Shown: positions 41,876-50,795, counted from the first letter of the stretch. The stretch is 64,000 bases of DNA from Lachnospiraceae bacterium (GCA_900770225.1 CAAGJU010000192.1:62001-126000), one strand, 5' to 3'. The notes: a model not told the origin generated them from the letters alone. Numbers and translations are program-made.

Positions 41876-41920
41876 ATAATAAAACCGCAGAAACACCAGC
41901 AATTCCGGCACTTTCTGCGG
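41876..41920 (-). terminator. Terminator of the early phage operon
   Basis: CCGCAGAAA (41885-41893) pairs with TTTCTGCGG (41912-41920). The minus strand continues TTTTATTATG. It lies downstream of the HNH gene and upstream of the packaging genes. Confidence 0.7.
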
Positions 41921-41949
41921 CTTATGTACATTTTTGATCTGTGTATCCG

Positions 41950-42060
41950 GCTGCGTCATACCCCGGGGTATCAATTTCGCGATTTTTCACGCGTGAGGAG
42001 CGCCCGGTTAGTGACGTTTAACTAACAGGAATCTGACCCGCCCCTACCCCTCTGTGCTGT
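41950..42060. other. Candidate cos / packaging site
   Basis: A GC-rich non-coding block between HNH endonuclease and packaging genes. It has a perfect 14-bp palindrome ATACCCCGGGGTAT (41958-41971), CGCG...CGCG around 41979-41993 and GTTAG...CTAAC at 42008-42027. HNH-adjacent cos sites are usual in this phage type; no cut site can be read directly. Confidence 0.4.
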
Positions 42061-42101
42061 CTACAACGTCTACACCTCTGATGCCACCCACAGCACTGTT
42101 T

Positions 42102-42461
42102 TCAGTAGTGGTACGTCGGGTGGCTGTCATACAGTCCTGTCTTCTTGTCGTGGCACTTCTTGCAGAGCGCCTGCAGGTTGCTCAGATCGTACTGCAGTTT
42201 CACATCGCCGCGGAACGGCTGAATGTGATCCACAACTGTTGCGGGCGTTGCAACGCCGTGGCGCAGGCACTCCTCACAGAGCGGATGCTGTTTCAGATAC
42301 CACTTCCTGAACTTCTGCCAGCGCCGGTCGTAACCACGCTTGGCAGCTGGCCTGACGTCTTCCGGATGCAGGGCTTTATGTTCCTCACAGTACTTCTGAC
42401 CGGCTGGAATGAGGTTAGGACAGCCGGGATGTGCACACGGGTGCTTTGGTTTGTATGGCAT
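42102..42461 (-). CDS. HNH endonuclease (packaging-associated)
   Basis: About 119 aa from ATG 42461 with AGGAGG upstream; a GTG at 42536 is possible. Zinc cysteines in 'CAHPGCPNLIPAGQKYC' and 'CEECLRHG...CKKCHDKKTG', catalytic His in 'VVDHIQPFRGD', and the Asn/His of 'LSNLQALCKKCH'. Such HNH proteins next to terminase stimulate cos cleavage in HK97-like phages. Confidence 0.88.
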   Translation of the reverse strand: MPYKPKHPCAHPGCPNLIPAGQKYCEEHKALHPEDVRPAAKRGYDRRWQKFRKWYLKQHPLCEECLRHGVATPATVVDHIQPFRGDVKLQYDLSNLQALCKKCHDKKTGLYDSHPTYHY

Positions 42462-42536
42462 GTCTGTCACCTCCTGTCCATCTCTGCTCAACCTGCTTAC
42501 TTCACCTCCGGGTTTATCTTGGACTTCATTCTCCAC

Positions 42537-42887
42537 TCAGTACGGCCTGCCGAGCTCGGTGCTCACGATGCCGCCGAGCTTCCCACAGATGTCCGAGATT
42601 GCTTTCCGGTCCAGCTCCTTCGCTGTGATCAGATCGTGAAGGATCAGTTGTGCAGCGTAAATCTTCTGCATGACCTCGCGGTGATTCTTGGAAAGTTCAC
42701 CGCACTGGTCGTTCAGTGCTTTGATGCATTCGTCATCGTCGAGGTGTTCATCTTCCATCTCGTTCACCGCCTCAACGATCGCCTCTTTTACTTCCGCTCC
42801 CATGTAATCCTCTATGAGCGCCAGCAGATCGTTATTGTCGAGAATGGCATGTGTTTTGTTGTCAGGTGTTGAGATAATATTTCCCAT
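42537..42887 (-). CDS. Phage protein, unknown function
   Basis: About 116 aa from ATG 42887; the frame continues upstream to 42923 (MQSRCKAK...) directly after repeat copy E1, so that start is also possible. It is a helical protein with 'LIEDYMGAEVKEAIVEAVNEMEDEHLDDDECIKALNDQC'. Not recognised. First gene of a short early unit with the HNH gene. Confidence 0.55.
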   Translation of the reverse strand: MGNIISTPDNKTHAILDNNDLLALIEDYMGAEVKEAIVEAVNEMEDEHLDDDECIKALNDQCGELSKNHREVMQKIYAAQLILHDLITAKELDRKAISDICGKLGGIVSTELGRPY

Positions 42888-42937
42888 AGCGTCGTCCCTC
42901 TCTGATTTTGCTTTGCAACGGGATTGCATTAAACAGA

Positions 42938-42982
42938 TCCCTCTACTATATAGGTTTTTCAAAGGCCAAAATGGCGGTATCG
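42938..42982 (-). repeat. Phage dispersed element E1
   Basis: Minus-strand core ATACCGCCATTTTGGCC, then TTTGAAAAACCTATATAG and TAGAGGGA. GAGGGA serves as ribosome-binding site for the following ATG. One of six copies. Confidence 0.75.
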
Positions 42983-43050
42983 ATGAAAAACAATTTTACT
43001 GCTCGTTCAGCTCCTTGATCTCAGGGGTGCTGGAACCGCATCAAAACACA

Positions 43051-43095
43051 TCCCTCTACTATATAGATTTTTCAAAGGCCAAAATGGCGGTATCG
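43051..43095 (-). repeat. Phage dispersed element E2
   Basis: Nearly identical to E1. Followed by GAGGGATGTGTTTTGATG and a 6-codon ORF (MRFQHP). Shares ~40 bases upstream with E4. Confidence 0.75.
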
Positions 43096-43199
43096 ATAAA
43101 ACTATCAATTTTTTACTTTTACATTTTACCGCAGAGAACCAGTCGCCAGCTGATGCTGCGGCCCGTGATCACAGGGTGCTGGAACCGCATCAAAGCACA

Positions 43200-43243
43200 T
43201 CCCTCTACTATATAGATTTTTCAGAGGCCAAAATGGCGGTATC
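43200..43243 (-). repeat. Phage dispersed element E3
   Basis: As E2, followed by GAGGGATGTGCTTTGATG and a 23-codon ORF starting MRFQHPVITGRS. The first 18 bases of that ORF equal those after E2. Confidence 0.75.
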
Positions 43244-43367
43244 CAAGCGGTCACAATCACTGCGCTATTCATCTATGGACGCAAAAAGCCGAGGCTGTTT
43301 TTCTACCCCGGCTAATCTTCTGTGTTTTATTTTTACACGTTTTATTTTTTTACGTGTATTATTGCCA

Positions 43368-43775
43368 TTACAACCTTGCTATGCACTCCGCAGGTGTCAA
43401 AGCCACAATTCTGCTTTTTGAAAAATCGCGGATATTCCTCGTGATTATGAAATCCGCCTGAATTCTCTCTGCCATAACACTCTGCAGCGCGTCTTCAAAA
43501 TCATCCCATTTCAATGCAGCCGCCCTGGTAAGATCCGCAGGACTTAATTCCACAAAATCAAATATAAGACTTAAGCCTCTAAGCACTTCTTCGACTTTCT
43601 CAGGTGTCAGTTCTTTTCTCAGGACGTAAACGATATTGGCGAAAGTCAGCGTTGAAACATATCCCTTTGCCTTTTCTGCTTCACACATTTTCCAGATGAT
43701 GGATGAATCCTTAACATGAGGCTCTCTGTTCTGCAAGACATCCAGTAAAATATTAGCGTCAATCATCAGAACCAT
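43368..43775 (-). CDS. PIN-domain (VapC-like) toxin
   Basis: A 135-aa PIN-fold RNase. Acidic metal ligands: D6 in 'MVLMIDANILLDVL', Glu in 'CEAEKAKGY', Asp in 'KWDDFEDALQS' and 'QADFIITRNIRDF'. The 17-base overlap with the antitoxin gene shows coupling. PIN toxins cut tRNA or rRNA. Its partner is of the Phd type. Confidence 0.88.
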   Translation of the reverse strand: MVLMIDANILLDVLQNREPHVKDSSIIWKMCEAEKAKGYVSTLTFANIVYVLRKELTPEKVEEVLRGLSLIFDFVELSPADLTRAAALKWDDFEDALQSVMAERIQADFIITRNIRDFSKSRIVALTPAECIARL

Positions 43776-44001
43776 ATTTTTCCATCAGCCTTTCTGTCTT
43801 AGCGTCATCCATATCGTAATTTTCCTTCAGGATCCCGGTCAGCGAATCGGTCAGATAGGAAACCGCTGTGTCCTTCGGAACAAATCTCCCGACCTCTTTA
43901 CCATTCTTAGTCACAACGATTTCCTGTCCGGAGATCACAAGATTGAGATATTTGCCGAAATTATTCTGCATTTCTGTTGCAGATGCTGTTGCTGCGATCA
44001 T
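43759..44001 (-). CDS. Phd/YefM-type antitoxin
   Basis: An 80-aa antitoxin: 'TEMQNNFGKYLNLVISGQEIVVTKNGKEVGRFVPKD' is the Phd/YefM DNA-binding fold, and the tail binds the toxin. The ATG is preceded by AAAGGGGG. Autoregulation is expected through the repeated TAGCTAAT boxes in its promoter. Confidence 0.88.
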   Translation of the reverse strand: MIAATASATEMQNNFGKYLNLVISGQEIVVTKNGKEVGRFVPKDTAVSYLTDSLTGILKENYDMDDAKTERLMEKYGSDD

Positions 44002-44020
44002 GGTAGCGCCCCCTTTAATT

Positions 44021-44060
44021 TAGCTAATTTAATGATACTATAAAATAGCTAATATTTCAA
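44021..44060 (-). promoter_or_regulatory. Promoter and operator of the PIN/Phd module
   Basis: Minus-strand TTGAAA (44060-44055), 17 bases, TATCAT (44037-44032). TAGCTAAT occurs at 44021-44028 and 44046-44053, bracketing the -10; the 25-base spacing suits two antitoxin dimers. Confidence 0.7.
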
Positions 44061-44201
44061 GTAACTCTCATGTTACTACAAGAAACCGGAACACTCTCGG
44101 AACATTCTTGTGCACCAGCTACGAACCCGTCTCATAGCATGCGCAGATCATAGCATGCGAAACCCAGCCACCAGACGACCACAGTGCTGCATCAAAACAC
44201 G

Positions 44202-44245
44202 TCCCTCTACTATATAGATTTTTCAGAGGCCAAAATGGCGGTATC
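44202..44245 (-). repeat. Phage dispersed element E4
   Basis: Same core as E1-E3, followed by GAGGGACGTGTTTTGATG and a 14-codon ORF (MQHCGRLVAGF...). The toxin-antitoxin pair lies between E3 and E4. Confidence 0.75.
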
Positions 44246-44860
44246 AACAAAACTATCAATTTTTTACTTTTACATTTTTCCGTGTTCACGCTCTCAAGTG
44301 CGCGTCGACATACGCTCGTCAGCGGCTTCGTAATCGCCACCGTGTAGCCGGCGGGTCGCCAGTGGATCACTTAGCCCCTAACGAACCCAACCGCCTCTCG
44401 CTCTCCCGTTTTCACCACACTCGGGGACTTGCAGGATCCTTGTAGATTTCGGAGAATTTCTATACATAACTTTTCCTATATCTTTCTATATAGTAATATT
44501 TATATATCAATTTTCTACCTAATCTACAGATAAGAAATATATATAAAATATGTATAATATATATAAAATGTAGTTTGATAAATAGTAGTGTTTTGTATAT
44601 TATATACAAATGCCAGCTTCCTCTGTAGATTAGTAAAAAGGAGTAATACGGGTTTTTCATTTCTGTGTTGCTCCTAAAATCCATCCTACGGCTTCTACTT
44701 GGGCCCCAAATGATCCTGAAAATCGGCTCAAAATTCTACAGGATTCTACAAGAAACCAAGTGTGGGTGCCCCACCGTGGCGACCCGCTGTGAGCGCCGCA
44801 GGTGCCCGCAGACACCCAAGCTATGGGCGCCCACAAACACCTGTGTGAGTTCAGACTGTA
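44246..44860. other. Non-coding AT-rich region, candidate phage replication origin
   Basis: The stretch 44460-44640 is very AT-rich. The core 44531-44621 is flanked by a perfect 12-bp inverted repeat, CTAATCTACAGA (44519-44530) and TCTGTAGATTAG (44622-44633). Related words (TTGTAGATT near 44441, ATTCTACAGGATTCTACA near 44735) recur outside. It lies directly behind the primase-helicase gene, a common place for a phage origin. No gene is seen. Confidence 0.5.
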
Positions 44861-47545
44861 TTACTCCACCGGCACAAGATCCATCCCCGGTTCCTCACCA
44901 GTCACCCACGTGACATTGTCGATGAAGAAGTTGGCGTTCATGTTTCCGGTCGTTTCTACCTTCCACGGTCTGCGCTTTTCAATGAAGTAGCTCAGGCTGA
45001 TCCTGTTATAGAAATTCTGGGATCCTTCGTACTTGTAGCCGTTTTCGACGCACCAGTCCTTGTAGCGGGCATAAACCGCCGCCGTCTTCAGCTCAGCCCC
45101 CTTTTCCTTCCTCAGGCACTGATCCATAAACTGTGAGATACGGTCAGAGTCCATCTTATACTGCGCTGTGGCAGCCTTCACGTCCTCCGGCTCGTCCAGT
45201 CCTTCAGCTTTGAACAGCTTGTACCCCTCAATACACCAGTTCAGAATGCCCGACAGGTTCTCAGGTTCCGCAAGCGTGGACTTTAAGCTCTTATCCTGCT
45301 CATGATCTTCAAAGTGCCGATTGAAAGGTATGATCTTAATACGCCCTGACTCAAACAACGTCTGATCCGTCACATTCGGCAGGTGATTCGTATCAATAAA
45401 GATCTTGCCCTGCAGCTGAAACTCGAAAGGAGACTCGTAAAGATATCTCGCTGTGATAGAGCCGCCTCCGGTCAGCTGTTTCGTGAGCGACGCATTGATG
45501 GTCAGCTTCTGCTCCATCTCGGAGATCCCGATGAACCTTGCACCGGCGAGTCTCGCCACATCGTCAGAAGCAGCATTCGACTGGCCTCTGAAGTAGCTCG
45601 TTGCCAGCATATCGGGTTTAGCAGCTCTGCCGTACTCGCCCATCACTTTCAGGATCGTCTCGATCGTTGTGGTCTTGCCGTTTCTGGTTGTCGGTCCATA
45701 CATGATGAACAGGCACTCAAGGCTGCTGTCACCTGTGAGTGAGTACCCGATTGCTTTCTGGAGATACCGTGATACAGATGCCCGCCTCTCCATGATCTCG
45801 TCGATGAACTGGTTCCAGCGAGGACACGATGCTTCCGGATCATAATATACCGGTGACATCTTGGTAATGCGGTCCTTCGGGTTGTGGTCGCGGAAAGTCA
45901 TCGTGGTAAGATCCAGTGTGCCGTTCGCGCAGTTAAACAGGTACTTGTTATCATCAAAGGCGGCCATACGCAGCGGATACACCGACTTGGCATCCTCGAT
46001 CATGGTTCTCCGATTTCTCCGAAGCTGCAGCTTCTGTATACGCTTGATATATCTTGATCTCGTATCCTCGTCCCTGATGTTCAGCGCAAATGCGTACAGC
46101 TGATCTGCCAGAGACTTCGCCAACTCAGCGACGGCGAGGGAGTTCTTATCCTCCTGCCAGATGCAGCCGTCATAGACGTACCAGACATCCCGGTCTGCAA
46201 TAAACCGTGCGATCGGTTTGTAGTAGTCTGCAAACATGTTACCAACACCGATCTCGCCATGCTGGTAGCGGGGATTCGACTGCGGCGCCATGCGTTCAAT
46301 TGTGAGCGTGACAAAAGATGTGTCTGGCTTGAAGGCCGGGCGGCGGGGTCTTTTGCGATCGTACGGATTATCCAGAGCATCCAGAGCATCCGAGTCGTTT
46401 GCCGGGTCATCCAGATCGTCGAATTCGTCCTCGGCATTCTTTGAAGCATCACCAGTGCCACCCTGAAGCGGCATATAGATTGCACTGCTTGAATTTACCA
46501 CATTCCTGATCGTGATCTGACCGTACGTACTGTCCCCGGTCTTCCGATCCCACTTGTCACGCATGAGACCAGAGGTACGGAAAATCCGGTCGATCTGCTC
46601 CTCAACGTTACCACACCAAAAAGCAAGGACGGATACAAGCGCCATATCGGCATCCGACTGTGAGTCATATCCCTCCTGCCAGTTGCCGGCATAGAGCGCG
46701 CTGAACTTATCACCGGACGCTGAATTTAACGCATGCTGGATCACCTGCTCATCCGTAAGATACGAGCAGGGCTCGAGTGTGGACGATACCTGGGATACTC
46801 GGCTCTTCCGCTTCATAAACGTATCCAGTGTGGTCAGAAGTGCTGTGTCATTCCTCTCGACAGATCCGGGACGGTAGAGATCACCAGTCACCGTCACAAA
46901 CCGGTTTGTAGCACCCGGGAGATACACCTCAAGCCCGTATTTCCGGTTATTGATGTAATACACCGTCCTGTCATAAGCAAAGTCCGGCGAAAGCTTGAAG
47001 AAGCCGCGGAGGCCTGTGCCTGAAGGTGAGCGTTCGAAGTAGGTATTCGGGAAGAATCCGAGTATCGATGCGGCCACATCGTTGAGCGTGCCGTCGGGTC
47101 TGATGCAGTGATCGATATCAATCGCGCCGATGGCTTCGGTTGGTACGTTGCCCCCGATCGCGCCGATACCGTCAGAAGCACCGACGGCTTCGGCCGGTAC
47201 GTTGCCCTCGGAAACACGGTATCCGATACCGTCCCAGCCGCCCATCGCATAGGCCTTCATAGCTGTGGAGAAGTCCGAGAATGTGGACGGGTCGTTGGTC
47301 TTTGCCAGTTCTCCTGTTTTCGGGTTATACGGCACCTTCGTAGGCCTGCCGTTTCTCTTCTCCTTCTTCCACAGGCAGAACGACGCATTGTCCTTCAGCT
47401 CCTGCGGGATATTTACGAAATTCACTCTGACGGGGGAAGTGATCTGGGCCTGCGTCTGAACCGGGGCATGTGTCTGCTCTACTGCCACTGCCTGCTCTGC
47501 TGTTCTGTTGGTCATATTGCTGATCGTATTGTTGGTCATAGTCAT
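44861..47545 (-). CDS. Primase-helicase (PrimPol-like N-terminus, D5-type helicase)
   Basis: An ~894-aa replication protein; ATG 47545 follows AAGGAGG, and the ORF-initial ATG 47563 overlaps that site. N-terminal PrimPol-like part: 'CLWKKEKRNGRPTKVPYNPKTG' (~50) and the metal motif 'AIDIDHCI' (~140), then 'ERSPSGTGLRGFFKL'. C-terminal D5 helicase: Walker A 'YGPTTRNGKTTTIETIL' (~618), Walker B-like 'FIGISEMEQ', sensor 'IIPFNRHFEDHEQDKSL'. A 2x ~12-residue repeat (GNVPAEAVGA / GNVPTEAIGA) is inserted just before the metal motif. Confidence 0.88.
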   Translation of the reverse strand: MTMTNNTISNMTNRTAEQAVAVEQTHAPVQTQAQITSPVRVNFVNIPQELKDNASFCLWKKEKRNGRPTKVPYNPKTGELAKTNDPSTFSDFSTAMKAYAMGGWDGIGYRVSEGNVPAEAVGASDGIGAIGGNVPTEAIGAIDIDHCIRPDGTLNDVAASILGFFPNTYFERSPSGTGLRGFFKLSPDFAYDRTVYYINNRKYGLEVYLPGATNRFVTVTGDLYRPGSVERNDTALLTTLDTFMKRKSRVSQVSSTLEPCSYLTDEQVIQHALNSASGDKFSALYAGNWQEGYDSQSDADMALVSVLAFWCGNVEEQIDRIFRTSGLMRDKWDRKTGDSTYGQITIRNVVNSSSAIYMPLQGGTGDASKNAEDEFDDLDDPANDSDALDALDNPYDRKRPRRPAFKPDTSFVTLTIERMAPQSNPRYQHGEIGVGNMFADYYKPIARFIADRDVWYVYDGCIWQEDKNSLAVAELAKSLADQLYAFALNIRDEDTRSRYIKRIQKLQLRRNRRTMIEDAKSVYPLRMAAFDDNKYLFNCANGTLDLTTMTFRDHNPKDRITKMSPVYYDPEASCPRWNQFIDEIMERRASVSRYLQKAIGYSLTGDSSLECLFIMYGPTTRNGKTTTIETILKVMGEYGRAAKPDMLATSYFRGQSNAASDDVARLAGARFIGISEMEQKLTINASLTKQLTGGGSITARYLYESPFEFQLQGKIFIDTNHLPNVTDQTLFESGRIKIIPFNRHFEDHEQDKSLKSTLAEPENLSGILNWCIEGYKLFKAEGLDEPEDVKAATAQYKMDSDRISQFMDQCLRKEKGAELKTAAVYARYKDWCVENGYKYEGSQNFYNRISLSYFIEKRRPWKVETTGNMNANFFIDNVTWVTGEEPGMDLVPVE

Positions 47546-47565
47546 AATAATTTCCTCCTTCATTT

Positions 47566-48480
47566 TTACTCATTCACGACATCTGCAGCCGCTGTGGTCG
47601 TGGTTGCTGTGTTTACGTCATCCTGCTCCATCAGCGGAAGGATCCCGTCCGCTTTCAGGAGCTCATAGATGAACAGCCTGCCCTTCTGCGTCCAGTACGT
47701 GTGGGCCTTCGTGTGGACGGTTCCATCCTCTGTCGTGCAGGTGAACGTTTTGCTGCCCACGTACCCGCAATCTGCGTACTTCTGGTACAGCAGCCAGTTC
47801 CTCTCTCCCTGCTTGTACTGCACACCCTTGCTATGGAGATAGGTGTTCATACGGATCGCGCTCCAGCCATAATCCTTCGCGATCGTTGTGATAGAAGTCA
47901 GGCTCGAACTGCTAAGCACTGTGTCATAGTAGCTGACCTTCGGTTCCATCTCCTCAATCTGCTTCTGCTGTGATGCCGTTTCTCTTGCCAGCCGCTGTCT
48001 TTCTGCTTCTGCTTTCAGCCTCTGCTCACGTTCTGCCTTGTATTCCTGCAGAACTCTGATCATCAGATCCGGGTTTTCCAGCAACTCATCTGTGGCATAC
48101 ATGCCGTGCCTCCTGATTGCCGGAAGGACGTCCGATGTCACCCAGCGTTTAAATCGTTTGGCGCTGGGAAGTTTGCTGGAGAGGATCAGAGAATATAGCC
48201 CGGACTCGTTGATGACGATCATACTTTGTGATCCTCCAAGGGGGCCCTGAATCAGGGCGTCCTTTTTATCTTCCTCATCCACGTGCATCGCGATCGCATT
48301 TCTGGTTTTACTGTATCCGAGAATCTCCGCGACATCCTTGCCGACAAAGTACGGCTCTTTATCGATGGCCACTGTGCGGATCGACCCGAATTCCGGATTA
48401 TTGAAGATCTGCATATCCTTCATATCTTCCGTTTCATGCTGTTTTGTTGATGCTGCTGCTCCTGCCGTTAATGCGTTCAT
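47566..48480 (-). CDS. ant: Phage antirepressor (BRO-N + KilAC)
   Basis: A 304-aa protein. BRO-N domain at ~24-130 ('IRTVAIDKEPYFVGKDVAEILGYSKTRNAI...LYSLILSSKLPSAKRFKRWVTSDVLPAIRRHGMY'), a coiled coil (~150-185), and a KilAC-type DNA-binding end ('ITTIAKDYGWSAIRMNTYLHSKGVQYKQ...WTQKGRLFIYELLKADGILP'). Antirepressors relieve CI-type repression to start lytic growth. Fragments of a related gene lie upstream. Confidence 0.9.
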   Translation of the reverse strand: MNALTAGAAASTKQHETEDMKDMQIFNNPEFGSIRTVAIDKEPYFVGKDVAEILGYSKTRNAIAMHVDEEDKKDALIQGPLGGSQSMIVINESGLYSLILSSKLPSAKRFKRWVTSDVLPAIRRHGMYATDELLENPDLMIRVLQEYKAEREQRLKAEAERQRLARETASQQKQIEEMEPKVSYYDTVLSSSSLTSITTIAKDYGWSAIRMNTYLHSKGVQYKQGERNWLLYQKYADCGYVGSKTFTCTTEDGTVHTKAHTYWTQKGRLFIYELLKADGILPLMEQDDVNTATTTTAAADVVNE

Positions 48481-48851
48481 AAAATATCCCTCCTTTTATT
48501 TAATTTGTGTGTTTTTCCTTTTGCACGAAGCCTCGTGTTTTCCGATGCTTGAATGTGTTTCCTGTTTCGGATAGGGTCGCATTTTATACGACCTTTCACC
48601 TGTTGCTGAAATTGTGGCAATAAAAAAGACCTGAGAGAGCAGCTACGCTCGGTCAGATCAAATGTGTGTTACAGTCTTACTCTGAAGTTTTCTAAGGGAG
48701 CCCTGAACCGGGGCGTCCTTCTATCCTCCTCGTCCTCTTATCCTTATCATCCTTATCATCTTTTCCATCTCCTTCCTACCGATGAGGCCCTGAATCGGGG
48801 CGTCATCCTGAACTCAGTGTTAAAACGTCGTCGAGTTTTACATCCTTACCT
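48481..48851 (-). pseudogene. Degenerate BRO-N gene fragments in a non-coding gap
   Basis: Two segments (about 48698-48735 and 48782-48806) repeat the GACGCCC-GATTCAGGGC word that encodes DALIQGP in the antirepressor at about 48240-48262, one preceded by codons for DEED as in the intact gene. Frames are broken. A hairpin GACCTGAG/CTCGGTC near 48630 may be a terminator. Confidence 0.4.
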
Positions 48852-50234
48852 TCACAGCCTTGCCTTCACAGCAGCGATCAGCTTCTCCTGCGTCACATCC
48901 TTTGATGCAAGAGCCGCAAGAACGTCCTCATCCACTGTGTCCTTCGTGATGATGTGATGAATGGTTACCGTTTCCTGCTGTCCCTGCCGCCAGAGCCTTG
49001 CGTTTGTCTGCTGATACAGCTCAAGACTCCATGTGAGCCCAAACCAGATGAGGATGTGACCGCCGGACTGAATATTAAGACCGTGGCCAGCCGAAGCGGG
49101 GTGTATCAGTGCTACCGGCAGCCGACCGCTGTTCCATAGAGCGATATCCTGCTCATCCCGGATATCGCGGAGATCCGCGCCGTACCTGTACCCGATGGAT
49201 TCCAGGTGCTCGATGATCCGGCTTCGGTCGTGCTTAAACCAGGTCGCGATCAGCATGGGTTGCCCATTTGCCGCCTCGATCAGGTCTTCCAGCATTTCCA
49301 GCTTGTGGTCATGGATTCTTCTCACTTCCCTGTTCTCGTCATACACAGCGCCATTTGCCATCTGCAGGAGCTTGTTTGAAAGTGACGCAGCATTCGCGGC
49401 ATCAATGTCGCCGTCCTCCAGCGGTATAATGAGATCCGCTTTCAGCTGGTCATAGAGTTTCCGCTCAGCTACGTTCATTTCCACCTCATGATTGACGCTT
49501 ATACATTCCGGCATCTTCAGGTGGTCTGCCGCCTTCATGGAGATTGTGATATCCGAAATCCGCTCGTAGATCTGCTCCTCTGCTCCCGGTCGCGGCACGT
49601 ATGAAAACACCACGCCGGTCGAAGGATTCATAGATCCGGGCTTGAAGTAGGCCTCGCGGAACCGCCCGATAAACCTTCCAAGGCGCTCACCGCCGTCAAG
49701 GATGCCAATCTCCGCCCAGAGATCCATCAAACCATTGCTCGTCGGCGTGCCGGTAAGTCCGATCCAGCGTTTTACGAACGGGCGCGCCTTCCGAAGCCAT
49801 TTAAACCGCTGTGACTGATAGTTCTTGAACGAGCTCAGCTCGTCGATCACCACGCAGTCGAAGTCCCATCGGAGGCCGTTTTTCTCGTAATATTCCACAA
49901 GCCATTTCACGTTCTCGCGGTTTATGACATAGATCATGGCACCCGCGCTCACCGCCGCTTTTCTGGTTTTCAGATCGCCTACAATGACGGAGACATCAAG
50001 ATCTGACAGGTGATCCCACTTCTCCACCTCCGCTGGCCATGTCGACCGGGCGACACGGAGCGGTGCAATCACCAGTACCTTTGAAACCAGCATCTCGTCC
50101 AGCATCAGGTCGCGAAGGGCGGATAACGTAATCACTGTCTTGCCTAAGCCCATGTCGAGGAAGAGAGCAGAGACTGGATGTGCTTTGATGTAGTCGATGC
50201 AATATGCCTGATATGGGTGCGGTGTGAATATCAT
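48852..50234 (-). CDS. SNF2-like DEAD/DEAH helicase
   Basis: A 460-aa phage helicase: Q/I motif 'PHPYQAYCIDYI', Walker A 'LDMGLGKTVITLSALRDLM' (~27), Walker B 'VVIDELSSFKN' (~129), motif III 'GLTGTPTSNGL', C-terminal 'HPASAGHGLNIQSGGHILIWFG' and 'QTNARLWRQGQ'. It is common in phage replication modules next to a VRR-NUC nuclease, with which it overlaps by four bases. Confidence 0.92.
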   Translation of the reverse strand: MIFTPHPYQAYCIDYIKAHPVSALFLDMGLGKTVITLSALRDLMLDEMLVSKVLVIAPLRVARSTWPAEVEKWDHLSDLDVSVIVGDLKTRKAAVSAGAMIYVINRENVKWLVEYYEKNGLRWDFDCVVIDELSSFKNYQSQRFKWLRKARPFVKRWIGLTGTPTSNGLMDLWAEIGILDGGERLGRFIGRFREAYFKPGSMNPSTGVVFSYVPRPGAEEQIYERISDITISMKAADHLKMPECISVNHEVEMNVAERKLYDQLKADLIIPLEDGDIDAANAASLSNKLLQMANGAVYDENREVRRIHDHKLEMLEDLIEAANGQPMLIATWFKHDRSRIIEHLESIGYRYGADLRDIRDEQDIALWNSGRLPVALIHPASAGHGLNIQSGGHILIWFGLTWSLELYQQTNARLWRQGQQETVTIHHIITKDTVDEDVLAALASKDVTQEKLIAAVKARL

Positions 50235-50791
50235 GGCGCACCACCTCCGCCCACATCATTCAGCTCGCCTGCATCGCCTTCATCAGCTGCACCAGCTGTG
50301 TCCAACGCGTCCGGCGGTCCTGCATCCAGATCGTAAAATCCCGCCAGCACAGACGGATCCTCCGGCTCAAAAGTATCACCGTAATCGTTCAGATCCTGCA
50401 TGTGAGCAGGCAGAGACGATGACAGAGGCGGTGACAGAGACGATGGCAGCTGCGTAATCTCCAGCTCTGAAACTTTCGCCCCGATTCCCTCCGGAAACGA
50501 CTCTCCCGGCGTCCATGCGAGGATTGCGTCGATGCACGGCTTTATCTGTGAGAACCGGTCAATGCAGAGAACCGGGAACCCCAGCTTCATCAGCTGATAT
50601 CGCCGCTTCCTCTGCAGTGGCCGCATCTGTTTTCCGGGCGCTTTCAGCTCTACAAATACTGTCTTCGCAGGAAAAAATAAGACGAGCCGATCCGGCAGTC
50701 CATTTGCCGTCTGACTCGTCAGTTTGTATGCCACGCCGCCTGCTTTCCGGACAGCTTTCACGAATTCATTTTCAATGACATATTCCCTCAA
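50231..50791 (-). CDS. VRR-NUC domain nuclease
   Basis: A 186-aa protein. Residues 1-90 are the VRR-NUC fold ('ENEFVKAVRKAGGVAYKLTSQTANGLPDRLVLF', 'VFVELKAPGKQMRPLQRKR'): acidic PD and ExK residues of a PD-(D/E)XK nuclease. The C-terminal half is a low-complexity acidic tail, longer than usual. Probably resolves branched DNA with the helicase. Confidence 0.88.
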   Translation of the reverse strand: MREYVIENEFVKAVRKAGGVAYKLTSQTANGLPDRLVLFFPAKTVFVELKAPGKQMRPLQRKRRYQLMKLGFPVLCIDRFSQIKPCIDAILAWTPGESFPEGIGAKVSELEITQLPSSLSPPLSSSLPAHMQDLNDYGDTFEPEDPSVLAGFYDLDAGPPDALDTAGAADEGDAGELNDVGGGGAP

Positions 50792-50795
50792 GAAC

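Noticed and set aside
42938..44245. Clustered repeats E1-E4 as a CRISPR array
   Set aside because: Spacing is irregular, repeats contain promoter and start-codon features, and no cas genes are present.
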